Shown here one piece after another: positions 24,981 to 33,254 of a DNA stretch of 64,000 nt. Origin of the DNA: Sneathiella aquimaris (GTDB lineage: Bacteria; Pseudomonadota; Alphaproteobacteria; Sneathiellales; Sneathiellaceae); NCBI RefSeq assembly GCF_026409565.1, contig NZ_CP112881.1, positions 2,341,501-2,405,500 of the forward strand. Reading direction: 5' to 3'. Position numbers and translations under genes: made by a program. Numbering within the stretch: the first letter of the stretch is position 1; each line of letters opens with the position of its first letter. The notes beneath the pieces were generated by a model that saw only the letters and a list, made by a program, of their open reading frames with translations, searched no databases and was not told the DNA's origin.

Positions 24981-27014
24981 TTACACGGCTGTTTTTTCTG
25001 AGGCATCCAGTTCGTGTTGCCTGGATAAATAGATAAGATGCATCAGGCAATCATTACCAATGGCCATCCCGCAGAGTGACGCGCATTGTATGGCCATCAA
25101 ACACGAACGTTTCTCTTCATCCGGCAACTGATTAAAGTGATCCTGAGAAACCGCCTGCCCATTAATGCCAAACCTTTCCCGTTCGGACTGACCTTCAGCC
25201 CATTCAGCATCCGCTTCTTTATCTGCCGAATATAAAATGCCTTTTTTACAGACCCGGGTGAGCAACGAAGCCGCGGCTTGCGTTTGTTCATTCGCAAGGT
25301 CAATGCCTTCATCCAGAACCAAGTAATCCGCCTGCTCAAAGCCCAAGCCATGGTTATAAATCGTATCCACACTATTTTGCAGTAAAGCGACATCGACAGA
25401 CGGGTTCCAGAGAACAGCCTTAGCCGCATCAGGCGGTGTGCCCAATCCAATAAGAGGACTAGCCCCGACAAACGCATTTTCGTCGTTTTGAAGACCCACT
25501 GTTAAGCCGTGATAATCGAAAATAGCCTGCAACCAATATGAAACACGGGAAGTGCCGTTGGATAAGACCGCAACTGTCGGGATCTGAGCATCCTCCCCTT
25601 GTGGCCACATAAGTTCAAAAACCCGTTTGAACTGCTGTAGCTTTTGATCCCCCGGTCGTTCAATATCGAAAATTGCAGGCATGACATTGACTTCACAAAT
25701 TCGACCTTCCGCTTCCCAATAAGGTCTGCTGATATCTTCGGTCAGGAAATCAACGCCTGCGACCTGTAACCCAATCGCAACCGCGGCCTGTTCCGCCATT
25801 GAGATATTATCCGGGTGGACCTGATCTGTGACATCGTCAAAGTTGCCCCCCTGGCTAAGGTTAGGCACTTGTTGCAAATAAATGATTTGACCATCATCGG
25901 GGATAATGGACCAGTTCAGTTCCTGTTTTTCAAGGTTGCGGGTGGTGTCTTCTGAAATGGGAATACCAAAAATCAATTTACCATCCGGCCCTTTACGCCA
26001 GTCAGCTTCATTGGCCTTTTCAACAAGCACCCGAATGCTATCCTGCCCATTCCCCGTCACATTTGCCCGGTTCCGGCGAATACATAATTGAAACTCCCCA
26101 TCGACAATATGAAATCGGTAATCTTCGCCCGTAATATGCTCTTCAATCAGCACATGCTGATGAAATTTTGAAGCCCTGTGAAACGCATCCCTCACCTCCT
26201 CAAGGCTGCTGGCTTTTGGTGTTATCCCAAAGCCTTGAAGTCCAAACAAAGGTTTTACAGCAACTGGAAGACCAATTCGTTTTGCCGCCTGTAGGGCTTG
26301 TTGTTCAGATCTGACAACCTGCTGAGGCGCAACGGGCAGACCTGCAAGGCTCAATAATTTTTGAGTTTGCTCTTTGTTATTTGCGGCAGACGCCGCAATA
26401 TGGCTTTCCTGATGAACAATAGACCGGTCACAACTTTTTCGGTTTCTGCCATATCCAAAAAATACCAACTTGTGATTTGCCGATACTTTTCGCCAGGGAA
26501 TTGATCTTTGCTCAGCCAGTTTAATGAATTCAATAACGGGCCGACCTAAAGACAGCCGTTTGTTCAAAACTGAAGCTTCTTGCTGAATTGCCTCCAGACG
26601 TTGGGCGAATTGGGCAAGACTATTTTCAAATTCATCGGGCGTGAGTTCATTAAACAAACCGTAAAGCAGGAACATCACCCGTCTGCACACTTCGTTCACT
26701 GTAAAAGGAACATAACAGGTAAAATAACCGGTGTCTTCTTCCTGCTGAACATATCCGTCTGCGATTGGGCCGCAAACCGTCTTCATGAGCGTTGCCGATA
26801 TCTGGACCAAGGCACTGCATATCAGGAAATCGGGAAATTCCTTGGCTTCTGGCCGAAAATCGACTTTTCCTGCTCCACACAGCTTTTGCGCAAAATCACC
26901 GGGTTCAGGGAATGAGCGGACATCCACATCAAACACGTATTTAAGTACCGGTCCCTTCGCAAAAAGGTTAGGGCCATCATATATCGTAACGCTTTTAGCC
27001 AGTAGAATGCTCAC
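24981..27014 (-). CDS. Cyanophycin-synthetase-like ATP-grasp protein with degenerate, short Mur-ligase domain
   Basis: 677 residues. The N-terminal domain (1-160) opens 'VTIYDGPNLFAKGPVLK', like the cyanophycin synthetase N domain. An ATP-grasp ligase (about 210-455) has 'NNKEQTQKLLSLAGLPVAP', 'PVAVKPLFGLQGFGI', 'HVLIEEHITGEDYRFHIV', 'NLSQGGNFDDVTDQVHP', 'VAGVDFLTEDISRP' and 'ICEVNVMPA'. From about 478 a Mur-ligase-like part begins, but the P-loop position (CphA 'GTNGKTTT') reads 'SNGTSRVS' without the Lys. The protein stops some 200 residues short of CphA1. This resembles the one-active-site CphA2 layout. It is probably a peptide ligase; the product is unknown. No cyanophycinase gene is nearby. 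Confidence 0.8.
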   Translation of the reverse strand: MSILLAKSVTIYDGPNLFAKGPVLKYVFDVDVRSFPEPGDFAQKLCGAGKVDFRPEAKEFPDFLICSALVQISATLMKTVCGPIADGYVQQEEDTGYFTCYVPFTVNEVCRRVMFLLYGLFNELTPDEFENSLAQFAQRLEAIQQEASVLNKRLSLGRPVIEFIKLAEQRSIPWRKVSANHKLVFFGYGRNRKSCDRSIVHQESHIAASAANNKEQTQKLLSLAGLPVAPQQVVRSEQQALQAAKRIGLPVAVKPLFGLQGFGITPKASSLEEVRDAFHRASKFHQHVLIEEHITGEDYRFHIVDGEFQLCIRRNRANVTGNGQDSIRVLVEKANEADWRKGPDGKLIFGIPISEDTTRNLEKQELNWSIIPDDGQIIYLQQVPNLSQGGNFDDVTDQVHPDNISMAEQAAVAIGLQVAGVDFLTEDISRPYWEAEGRICEVNVMPAIFDIERPGDQKLQQFKRVFELMWPQGEDAQIPTVAVLSNGTSRVSYWLQAIFDYHGLTVGLQNDENAFVGASPLIGLGTPPDAAKAVLWNPSVDVALLQNSVDTIYNHGLGFEQADYLVLDEGIDLANEQTQAAASLLTRVCKKGILYSADKEADAEWAEGQSERERFGINGQAVSQDHFNQLPDEEKRSCLMAIQCASLCGMAIGNDCLMHLIYLSRQHELDASEKTAV

Positions 27015-27100
27015 AGAAATCCCCCTCTTTCAGGTATAAACTACAGGGAATTTCCGTGAATGCGAACCTTATTCCACCACCGCTCTGCGACGCCACGGCA

Positions 27101-28351
27101 TCAGGCCGGTGCAAGCGCCCTTTCGTGAATGGGTTTCTCTTTCACTGGAAGATGAATGATGGCTGAAAAGGCTCCCACACCCACGCCAACCCACCAAACC
27201 GCATCATAGGATCCAAACTGATCATATAATGTCCCACCGAGCCATACGCCCATGAAAGAGCCGAGCTGGTGTGAGAAAAACACGATCCCATAAAGCGTGC
27301 CCATATATCGAAGGCCGTAGATATGAGCCACCAATCCGGACGTCAGCGGCACTGTTGCCAGCCACAAAGCTCCCATAACAATCGAAAACAGGACAACACT
27401 TGTTGGCGTCATCGGGTAAAGAATAAACGCGGCCGAGGCAACTGTGCGCCCAACATAGATCCAGACGAGAAGGTATTTTTTCGCAAAATGCTTACCCAAT
27501 GCCCCAGCGACAACAGTTCCAATTACATTTGCGGCACCAATGATGGCAATCGCAAAGGCGCCAAGGGCAGAGGTGGAACTGATCCCCAGACTGCGCATCA
27601 TACTATCAGGGGCAATGGCCGCACAGACCTCGGTAATATACGCAGGAAAATGGGCTGTAACAAAAGCCAGCTGAAAACCACACGAGAAAAATCCCAGAAA
27701 AATCATACAATAAGATGGATCATAGAAGGCCTTTTTTAACACCGCCCCCATACTTTCGTGCAGCTCTGCTCGTGTCGCCATTGGCTGTTCAGCGCGCAGG
27801 AAAGGCAGGGCAAACAAGACCAAAAGAATGACCCCGGCAAATACCAGAAACACTGAGGACCAGTTCATATATTCCAACAGGAAAACCGCAGCTGGCGGTC
27901 CGATAATCTGCCCGGCCGAACCAGCGGCAGTCGCAATCCCCAAAGCCATCGATCTGTTCTCTTCAGACGCCGCCCGCCCCACAATCGCCAGAATGACGCC
28001 AAAACCTGTACCCGCAATACCAAACCCAACAAGGATTTCCAGCAGTTGATGGCTTTCCGGGGTGACAGCATAACTGCTCATTATCAACCCGATGGAATAT
28101 AAAACTGCCCCCAGAATAATGGCGCGACGTTCTCCAAATTTCTCCGCAAAAGCACCAAAAATTGGTTGCCCAACACCCCATGCCAGATTTTGTATTGCAA
28201 TCGCTAATGAAAATTCTGACCGTAACCAGCCAAATTCCTCAGCGATTGGAATTTGAAATACCCCAAAGCTGGCGCGAATGGCGAAACCTGTCATCAGGAT
28301 AAAACATCCCGCAATCAAAACAGGCGTAAACAGATTTGAACTTTGACGCAT
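27101..28351 (-). CDS. MFS transporter
   Basis: From the ATG at 28351 (GAGG upstream) the protein is 416 residues. An upstream extension to 28537 has low hydrophobicity and no ribosome-binding site. Twelve membrane segments, with 'GFAIRASFGVFQIPIAEEFGW' in helix 1 and 'FGERRAIILGAVLYSIGLIMSS' after helix 2 (the MFS loop motif). It resembles oxalate/formate antiporter-like and monocarboxylate-type MFS carriers. The cyanophycin-synthetase-like gene starts 86 bp downstream on the same strand, so they may be co-transcribed. The cargo is unknown. Confidence 0.87.
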   Translation of the reverse strand: MRQSSNLFTPVLIAGCFILMTGFAIRASFGVFQIPIAEEFGWLRSEFSLAIAIQNLAWGVGQPIFGAFAEKFGERRAIILGAVLYSIGLIMSSYAVTPESHQLLEILVGFGIAGTGFGVILAIVGRAASEENRSMALGIATAAGSAGQIIGPPAAVFLLEYMNWSSVFLVFAGVILLVLFALPFLRAEQPMATRAELHESMGAVLKKAFYDPSYCMIFLGFFSCGFQLAFVTAHFPAYITEVCAAIAPDSMMRSLGISSTSALGAFAIAIIGAANVIGTVVAGALGKHFAKKYLLVWIYVGRTVASAAFILYPMTPTSVVLFSIVMGALWLATVPLTSGLVAHIYGLRYMGTLYGIVFFSHQLGSFMGVWLGGTLYDQFGSYDAVWWVGVGVGAFSAIIHLPVKEKPIHERALAPA

Positions 28352-28583
28352 TGGGGCCTCACAAACTGGAAATCGCTGATCCGTGAAATTCCGAAAGAGA
28401 TAGAAGTTACTTTTAATAATGTACCAGTCCTTCTGTCTCACCATACCCGCAAATCGGATGCAACCTCTTCTTTGTCCTAGGGACAAAGTTGGCAGGATTT
28501 CTATTACTTTCGTCACAAAAAGTGGGCTTTCCCACATAAAATTATTAAATTATAATATACTCGTTCACTGAGGGGGAAAGCGA

Positions 28584-29819
28584 ATGCCGGATTTTGCAAC
28601 GATAAAAAAAACATCAACAAACCGAATATCCATTGTCATCGCTTTGCTCTTGCTTTGGACCTTGGGCGTCACATTCATCGTTTCGTATATCAGCCCATTG
28701 GAAGAAATCATCGCCAGCGCCCCGTTAGGCGAAGAGGAAAAGAAAACCGCTCAAAAACAACTGGATAGGCTAACCCTGCAAAGTGACAGCGCGACGGTCC
28801 TTGCAAAATACAGTGATAGCCTTCTGGTTGCCTATAGTGACGCAACTCAACAGATAAAAAAGTTTCTTAAACATGACCCCGCCGAAAGCGCTTATCATAA
28901 TTACCAGACGATCGTTCACGCCGTAACCAGTATCGAAACCAACAAAAGCGTCATTTTAACTGACAGTCGCGGAAGCCGGTCAAACAAGGTCCTATCAACA
29001 GATTACCGGTACAGCAATTACGACACACAAGAAAAACCGGCAACACTGAAAGAATTATCCCTTCATGTATGGCAACCCCTCGTCACAATGGCACAACAGA
29101 AAGGAGGAACGGATAATTACAGAACCAATCCAGTGGATTTGGCGTCTCTTACACCAGTGTTGCGGGAGGGGATGGAATATAAACCCATTATTCTGGGAAA
29201 CGACGCCTCTTACGCGAACCGGATCGAGGCGGCGATGATCTTTACCGAACAGGACGGCAACATTTCAGTACTCCCAAAAGGAGACAGGGAAACCCCGCTT
29301 TATGCATTTCTCGATTGGGTGTCAGAGGGAAAAACTTCAGACAACCTGAACAATAGAGCAGAGAAAAACATCCAGCAGATCGTCACGGCCCTTGAGACGC
29401 ATATCGAAAAGTTACAGAAACAAAAAACACAATATGATCAGGCCAAAATCAGTTACAACAATCAACTAAAAGGCCTGCAAAGTCGTTTACGCAGCTCTGA
29501 ATCCCTGTTTTTTGTCGCGACCTTTCGTGCCTTTCTCGTCACCGTCGTCATCATTTCGATCGGTTTTGTCCTTATTCGCGCATTTGCGGCGGAATTGACG
29601 CAAATGCGTAGGGTCAGTTATCTCGAAATCGCGGCTGACCTGACCTCCCAATATCCAGCGGAAGTGTTAAAACATATGCCAGACATTATTCGTGCTGTTG
29701 GCGGTGACAAAGCAGGCGCCCCGACCCTTTCAGATGGATCGCCACCGGACGCGATCACGGTCGCGGAAAAACTTGGGAACGCTGTATCAAAATTCTCAAC
29801 GGCGTCAAAACCGCTCTAA
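28584..29819 (+). CDS. Unrecognised two-helix inner-membrane protein with large periplasmic domain
   Basis: 411 residues that I cannot place in a family. Membrane helix 1 spans about residues 15-36 and helix 2 about 312-335 ('AFLVTVVIISIGFVLIRAFAAEL'). The roughly 275 residues between should be periplasmic and are Lys/Gln-rich with heptad-like stretches near 268-310 ('VTALETHIEKLQKQKTQYDQ'). The C-terminal 75 residues are cytoplasmic and carry no HAMP, kinase or methyl-accepting domain. The topology is sensor-like without an output. An AGGGGGAA site precedes the ATG. Its stop overlaps the convergent MFS gene by 4 bp. Confidence 0.75.
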   Translation: MPDFATIKKTSTNRISIVIALLLLWTLGVTFIVSYISPLEEIIASAPLGEEEKKTAQKQLDRLTLQSDSATVLAKYSDSLLVAYSDATQQIKKFLKHDPAESAYHNYQTIVHAVTSIETNKSVILTDSRGSRSNKVLSTDYRYSNYDTQEKPATLKELSLHVWQPLVTMAQQKGGTDNYRTNPVDLASLTPVLREGMEYKPIILGNDASYANRIEAAMIFTEQDGNISVLPKGDRETPLYAFLDWVSEGKTSDNLNNRAEKNIQQIVTALETHIEKLQKQKTQYDQAKISYNNQLKGLQSRLRSSESLFFVATFRAFLVTVVIISIGFVLIRAFAAELTQMRRVSYLEIAADLTSQYPAEVLKHMPDIIRAVGGDKAGAPTLSDGSPPDAITVAEKLGNAVSKFSTASKPL

Positions 29820-31009
29820 CCCCGTTTGGCGGCCTTCAGAAAGGAAGCCGACAGGAATAAGGCAAGTCCAACAATCGGTGCACAGATCAGCACCTTCAGG
29901 ACAAGCGTATATCCGCCCACCGCCCAGATTAGCGAGGCAATCAGCCCGGCAAATGCTGATCCAATCATATAGGGGACCGATTGAGCTCCGGCCTTCAGCC
30001 CGAAGTTTTCAGCCCCGAGAATTTCACGCGTAATAATCGGCTTCATAATACTCATAACGCCGATCCCACTTCCTTGCAGGATAATGAAGGCAATCAGAAA
30101 AGCCGGCGAAAGACTTGTTCCGATCAAGGCAAGATTTCCAAGAATAACGAAGGAAAAACACAGACAGGTGACGATCAAATTTGAAACATGCCGTTCGGCG
30201 AACATCATGGCAAGGCGCCCCAATACCTGCATTGGGCCGATAAAGGTTGCAGCCAGAATGGCGAGACTGGTCTCAAACTGACGTTCTTTTAACAAAAGCA
30301 ACAGGTGATTAATCACCGCGACATGGTTCATGTACAACAACGTGAAACCTGCAGCGAGTAACCAGAATGTTGGTCCCAGCAGAAAACGGTATTGGCCTTC
30401 CCGCGGGATTTCTGTTGTAGGCTCGTCTTTGTCTTGAGGAACTGCGTGGCGGTCGAGATATTGACCTCCAAACCACATAAGGGGCACGCCAATGACACAA
30501 ATCAGCAACGCAAAAAACGTTGCAGCTAAGCGCCACCCTGCATAATCGGAAATCAAATGAGACACGGGAAATGAAACTGTCCCCGCAAGCCCCGCAATCA
30601 GGGTTACCAGTGTGATCGCCCGTTTTGCTTCAACACCGCGCGTGCGGATCAGAAAAGAAAAACACGGGTCATACAGGCAACACCCCATACAGATGCCAAG
30701 AACGATCCAGATCCCATAAAAGGCAGGAAGGGTCTCTATAAAGGAAAGAGAAAATAGAAACACGCCTCCCATAAAGCCGCCACTGGCCAAAATATGCGGC
30801 CCATAGCCTTTATCTATCAGGCGCCCTGCAAAAGGGGCGATGAGCGCAGAGCTTACAATCGACGCCGTTAGCGCCCCTGTCAATTCAGCTTTTGTCCATC
30901 CAAAATCTGTTTCCCAACGCACAATCAAGGCCGGGAAGATATAATAGATACCTGCCCAGAACAGTGTTTCCCCGAATGCCAGAAACAGAATAGCCCGCCG
31001 GATCGTCAT
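29816..31009 (-). CDS. MFS transporter
   Basis: 397 residues with 12 membrane helices. 'ILFLAFGETLFWAGIYYIFPALIVRWETDFGWTKAELTGAL' opens the protein, and 'IDKGYGPHILASGGFMGGVFLFSLSFI' includes the post-helix-2 loop. It belongs with small-organic-acid or sugar-acid-type MFS carriers. It starts 9 bp after the SDR gene, so the two share a transcript and may import and oxidise the same compound. It differs from the MFS protein at 27101-28351. Confidence 0.87.
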   Translation of the reverse strand: MTIRRAILFLAFGETLFWAGIYYIFPALIVRWETDFGWTKAELTGALTASIVSSALIAPFAGRLIDKGYGPHILASGGFMGGVFLFSLSFIETLPAFYGIWIVLGICMGCCLYDPCFSFLIRTRGVEAKRAITLVTLIAGLAGTVSFPVSHLISDYAGWRLAATFFALLICVIGVPLMWFGGQYLDRHAVPQDKDEPTTEIPREGQYRFLLGPTFWLLAAGFTLLYMNHVAVINHLLLLLKERQFETSLAILAATFIGPMQVLGRLAMMFAERHVSNLIVTCLCFSFVILGNLALIGTSLSPAFLIAFIILQGSGIGVMSIMKPIITREILGAENFGLKAGAQSVPYMIGSAFAGLIASLIWAVGGYTLVLKVLICAPIVGLALFLSASFLKAAKRG

Positions 31010-31018
31010 CCAAATCCC

Positions 31019-31786
31019 CTATTGCGCCAGATATCCGCCATCGATCGGGATAGACGTTCCGGTCATGAATTTTGCTTTTTCAGAAGCACAGAAAAGAACA
31101 CCTGCTGCGATATCGTCAGGTTCCCCAAAATGCCCAACAGGGTGTAGTTTTCTAAGCTTTTCGGCAAGGTAGTTTGGGTTGCCCTGTTTTTCCAGCGCGT
31201 TTTGCACCATTGGTGTATCAATATAGCCAGGCATCACTGCATTGATGCGGATTTTATAGCCATATTGCGCACAATAAAGGGCGGCTGCCTTGGTGAAATT
31301 TTTTACCCCTGCCTTTCCAGCGCAATATCCGGTTGCTCCAAAAAAGCCAACATCCGCAAGGATAGACGCGATGTTCACAATGGCTCCCCCTTCGTGCTTC
31401 ATCTCGCGAATAGCGTTTCGAACCCCCAGAAAAGTACCATCCAGATTTATCGAGTTTTGAAACTGCCAGTCTTTCAATGGCATTTCTTCAAGTGGCTTAT
31501 CGATCGAAATTCCGGCACTGTTGACCAGAATATCAAGGCGCCCGAAAGTCGCTTTATGAAAGGCGATTGCGTCTTCCCAGTTCTTTTCCGAAGCAACATC
31601 AAGCTTGAAAAACTGAGCCCGTAATGGCTCGTCAAGATAACCCACCAATGCCCGGCCATCTTCTTCATTGATGTCGGTCACAAGGACATTTGCGCCTTGT
31701 TCAAAAAACTGGCAAACCGTCGCTTTGCCGATACCAGATGCCCCGCCTGTTACTAACACTGATTTTCCAGAAAATTCCCCGCTCAT
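31019..31786 (-). CDS. Short-chain dehydrogenase/reductase
   Basis: 255 residues from the ATG at 31786, which has GAGGGG at proper spacing; the Met two codons upstream is too close to that site. NAD(P) motif 'VLVTGGASGIGKATVCQFFEQGANVLVTDI', 'LVNSAGISIDKPLEEMPLKDWQFQNSINLDGTFLGVRNAI', catalytic Ser in 'NIASILADVG' and Tyr/Lys in 'GYCAGKAG'. Asp after the second strand suggests NAD preference. It is the first gene of a two-gene operon with an MFS transporter. The substrate is unknown. Confidence 0.9.
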   Translation of the reverse strand: MSGEFSGKSVLVTGGASGIGKATVCQFFEQGANVLVTDINEEDGRALVGYLDEPLRAQFFKLDVASEKNWEDAIAFHKATFGRLDILVNSAGISIDKPLEEMPLKDWQFQNSINLDGTFLGVRNAIREMKHEGGAIVNIASILADVGFFGATGYCAGKAGVKNFTKAAALYCAQYGYKIRINAVMPGYIDTPMVQNALEKQGNPNYLAEKLRKLHPVGHFGEPDDIAAGVLFCASEKAKFMTGTSIPIDGGYLAQ

Positions 31787-31943
31787 GTGCATCCCCTCTT
31801 TCTTTTTTTATTGGGCTGAACCGTTTATCATTCACAGTAACCTGACTTGTTTGATGCGTCTACTTGCCACAGTGCGTACCCGTTTATTCTCACCATATAC
31901 TCTTTATGGATGAAAACACGTTACAGTGTGAAAGGAAATCACC

Positions 31944-32591
31944 ATGACGAAAATGGACGGTGTTAAATTGGACGTTCATGTCAAACCTTCCGGTGCCAGC
32001 GATCAGTTTGCCTTTGCTTTCGTAAAGCTTTTGCGCTTCTGCGCCGACTTGTTTTTCCGCAAACAATATGGTCACCGGGCTGTTGTTCTGGAAACAGTCG
32101 CTGCGGTCCCTGGAATGGTGGGCGGGCTGCTTCAGCATCTGAAAGCCATTCGCCATATTCAGAACGATCAAGGATGGATCAAAACCTTATTAGATGAGGC
32201 GGAGAACGAGCGAATGCATCTGATGACATTTGTGCAGATCGCAAAACCGTCTCTTTTCGAACGTTTTCTGATTATGAGTGTTCAGGCTGTATTCTATAAC
32301 TGTTTTTTCTTTCTGTACCTTCTGGCACCAAAAACAGCCCATAGAGTTGTTGGTTATTTTGAAGAGGAAGCTGTTATCAGCTATACGCGGTATCTTGAAG
32401 AAATTGACGAAGGGCGGCACGAAAATGTACCTGCGCCCCAAATAGCGATCGATTATTGGGATCTTCCCCCAACGGCTCGCTTGCGGGATGTTGTGCTTGT
32501 CGTCCGCGAAGATGAAGCTGGACACCGGGACGTTAATCACAAATTCGCGGACGAACTTGCCGGTAGACTAACGCCCGCGGCATCCCAATAA
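31944..32591 (+). CDS. aox: Alternative oxidase (cyanide-insensitive ubiquinol oxidase)
   Basis: 215 residues, a bacterial-length alternative oxidase. All di-iron ligand motifs are visible: 'VVLETVAAVPGMVGG' (Glu about 50), 'NERMHLM' (Glu 89, His 92), 'YFEEEAVISYT' (Glu about 141) and 'EDEAGHRDVNH' (Glu 191, His 194). Two hydrophobic helices anchor the monotopic enzyme at the inner membrane. It oxidises ubiquinol and reduces O2 to water without proton pumping, which relieves respiratory blockage by cyanide, sulfide or NO. It has its own promoter region (31793-31943) and converges with the aldolase gene (4-bp gap). Confidence 0.93.
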   Translation: MTKMDGVKLDVHVKPSGASDQFAFAFVKLLRFCADLFFRKQYGHRAVVLETVAAVPGMVGGLLQHLKAIRHIQNDQGWIKTLLDEAENERMHLMTFVQIAKPSLFERFLIMSVQAVFYNCFFFLYLLAPKTAHRVVGYFEEEAVISYTRYLEEIDEGRHENVPAPQIAIDYWDLPPTARLRDVVLVVREDEAGHRDVNHKFADELAGRLTPAASQ

Positions 32592-32595
32592 CCGA

Positions 32596-33252
32596 TTAAA
32601 CGGCAGCTTCTTTTTTTGTGAATTGCCCATAGCTTTGGAACTTTTCGAGGATGTGATCCATTTCAGCATCCTCGATCATATTTCCGCCACCCAGTTGCAG
32701 GACCCGCCAATAGATCTCGCAGAGCTTTTCCACCTCAACGGCCATGGCCAGCGCTTTTTTCAGACTCGGTCCAATTGCAATCATACCGTGATTAGCCATC
32801 AGGCAGGCCTTGCGGTCGACCATTGCCTCAACCACATTATCAGACAGTGCCTGGGTGCCGAACGTATGATACGGCGCACACCGAATGGTCTTACCCCCTG
32901 CAACCGCCACCATATAGTGAAAAGAAGGGACCTCTTTTCCAAGACAGGCGAGGGTCGTCGCAAAGGTGGAGTGCACATGCACGATGGCCTGTGCATCCTC
33001 ACGGGCCTTATACAGATCCTGATGAAACCGCCATTCACTGGACGGTTTACGTCGACCAGAAGCGTCTCCCGACAGGGTCATTTTAGCCATATCCGCAGGA
33101 GAGCATTCATCATAAGGCATCCCTGATGGTGTAATCAGATACCCCCCATCATTTCGAACACTTACGTTTCCCGCTGATCCCTGATTGATCCCGACAGCGT
33201 TCATTTGTAATGCTGTATCCAGCAATTCTTTACGCAAGATAGTATCCGACAT
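32596..33252 (-). CDS. Class II (FucA-like) aldolase, last enzyme of the methylthioribose/5-deoxypentose operon
   Basis: 218 residues. Zinc ligands in 'IVHVHSTFATTLACLG' (His-x-His near residue 93) and 'MANHGMIAIG' near 153; catalytic Glu in 'SSEWRFHQDLYK' near 71. 'GSAGNVSVR' is the phosphate/substrate loop of L-fuculose-1-phosphate aldolase relatives. Two bases separate it from mtnA. In known salvage routes such an aldolase splits 5-methylthioribulose-1-phosphate or 5-deoxyribulose-1-phosphate into dihydroxyacetone phosphate and an aldehyde. The operon supports that role. MtnB dehydratase shares the fold, but no later Mtn genes follow, so aldol cleavage is favoured. Confidence 0.82.
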   Translation of the reverse strand: MSDTILRKELLDTALQMNAVGINQGSAGNVSVRNDGGYLITPSGMPYDECSPADMAKMTLSGDASGRRKPSSEWRFHQDLYKAREDAQAIVHVHSTFATTLACLGKEVPSFHYMVAVAGGKTIRCAPYHTFGTQALSDNVVEAMVDRKACLMANHGMIAIGPSLKKALAMAVEVEKLCEIYWRVLQLGGGNMIEDAEMDHILEKFQSYGQFTKKEAAV

Positions 33253-33254
33253 GG

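Noticed and set aside
24981-27014. Calling the ATP-grasp protein a standard cyanophycin synthetase (CphA1)
   Set aside because: The Mur-ligase P-loop is not conserved and the protein is about 200 residues short, so two-step cyanophycin synthesis is unlikely.
28352-28537. N-terminal extension of the MFS transporter
   Set aside because: The added 62 residues are not membrane-like, and a better ribosome-binding site precedes the ATG at 28351.
32596-33252. Calling the class II aldolase MtnB (methylthioribulose-1-phosphate dehydratase)
   Set aside because: The folds are related, but the protein looks FucA-like and no MtnC/D/E genes follow, so an aldolase role fits the operon better.
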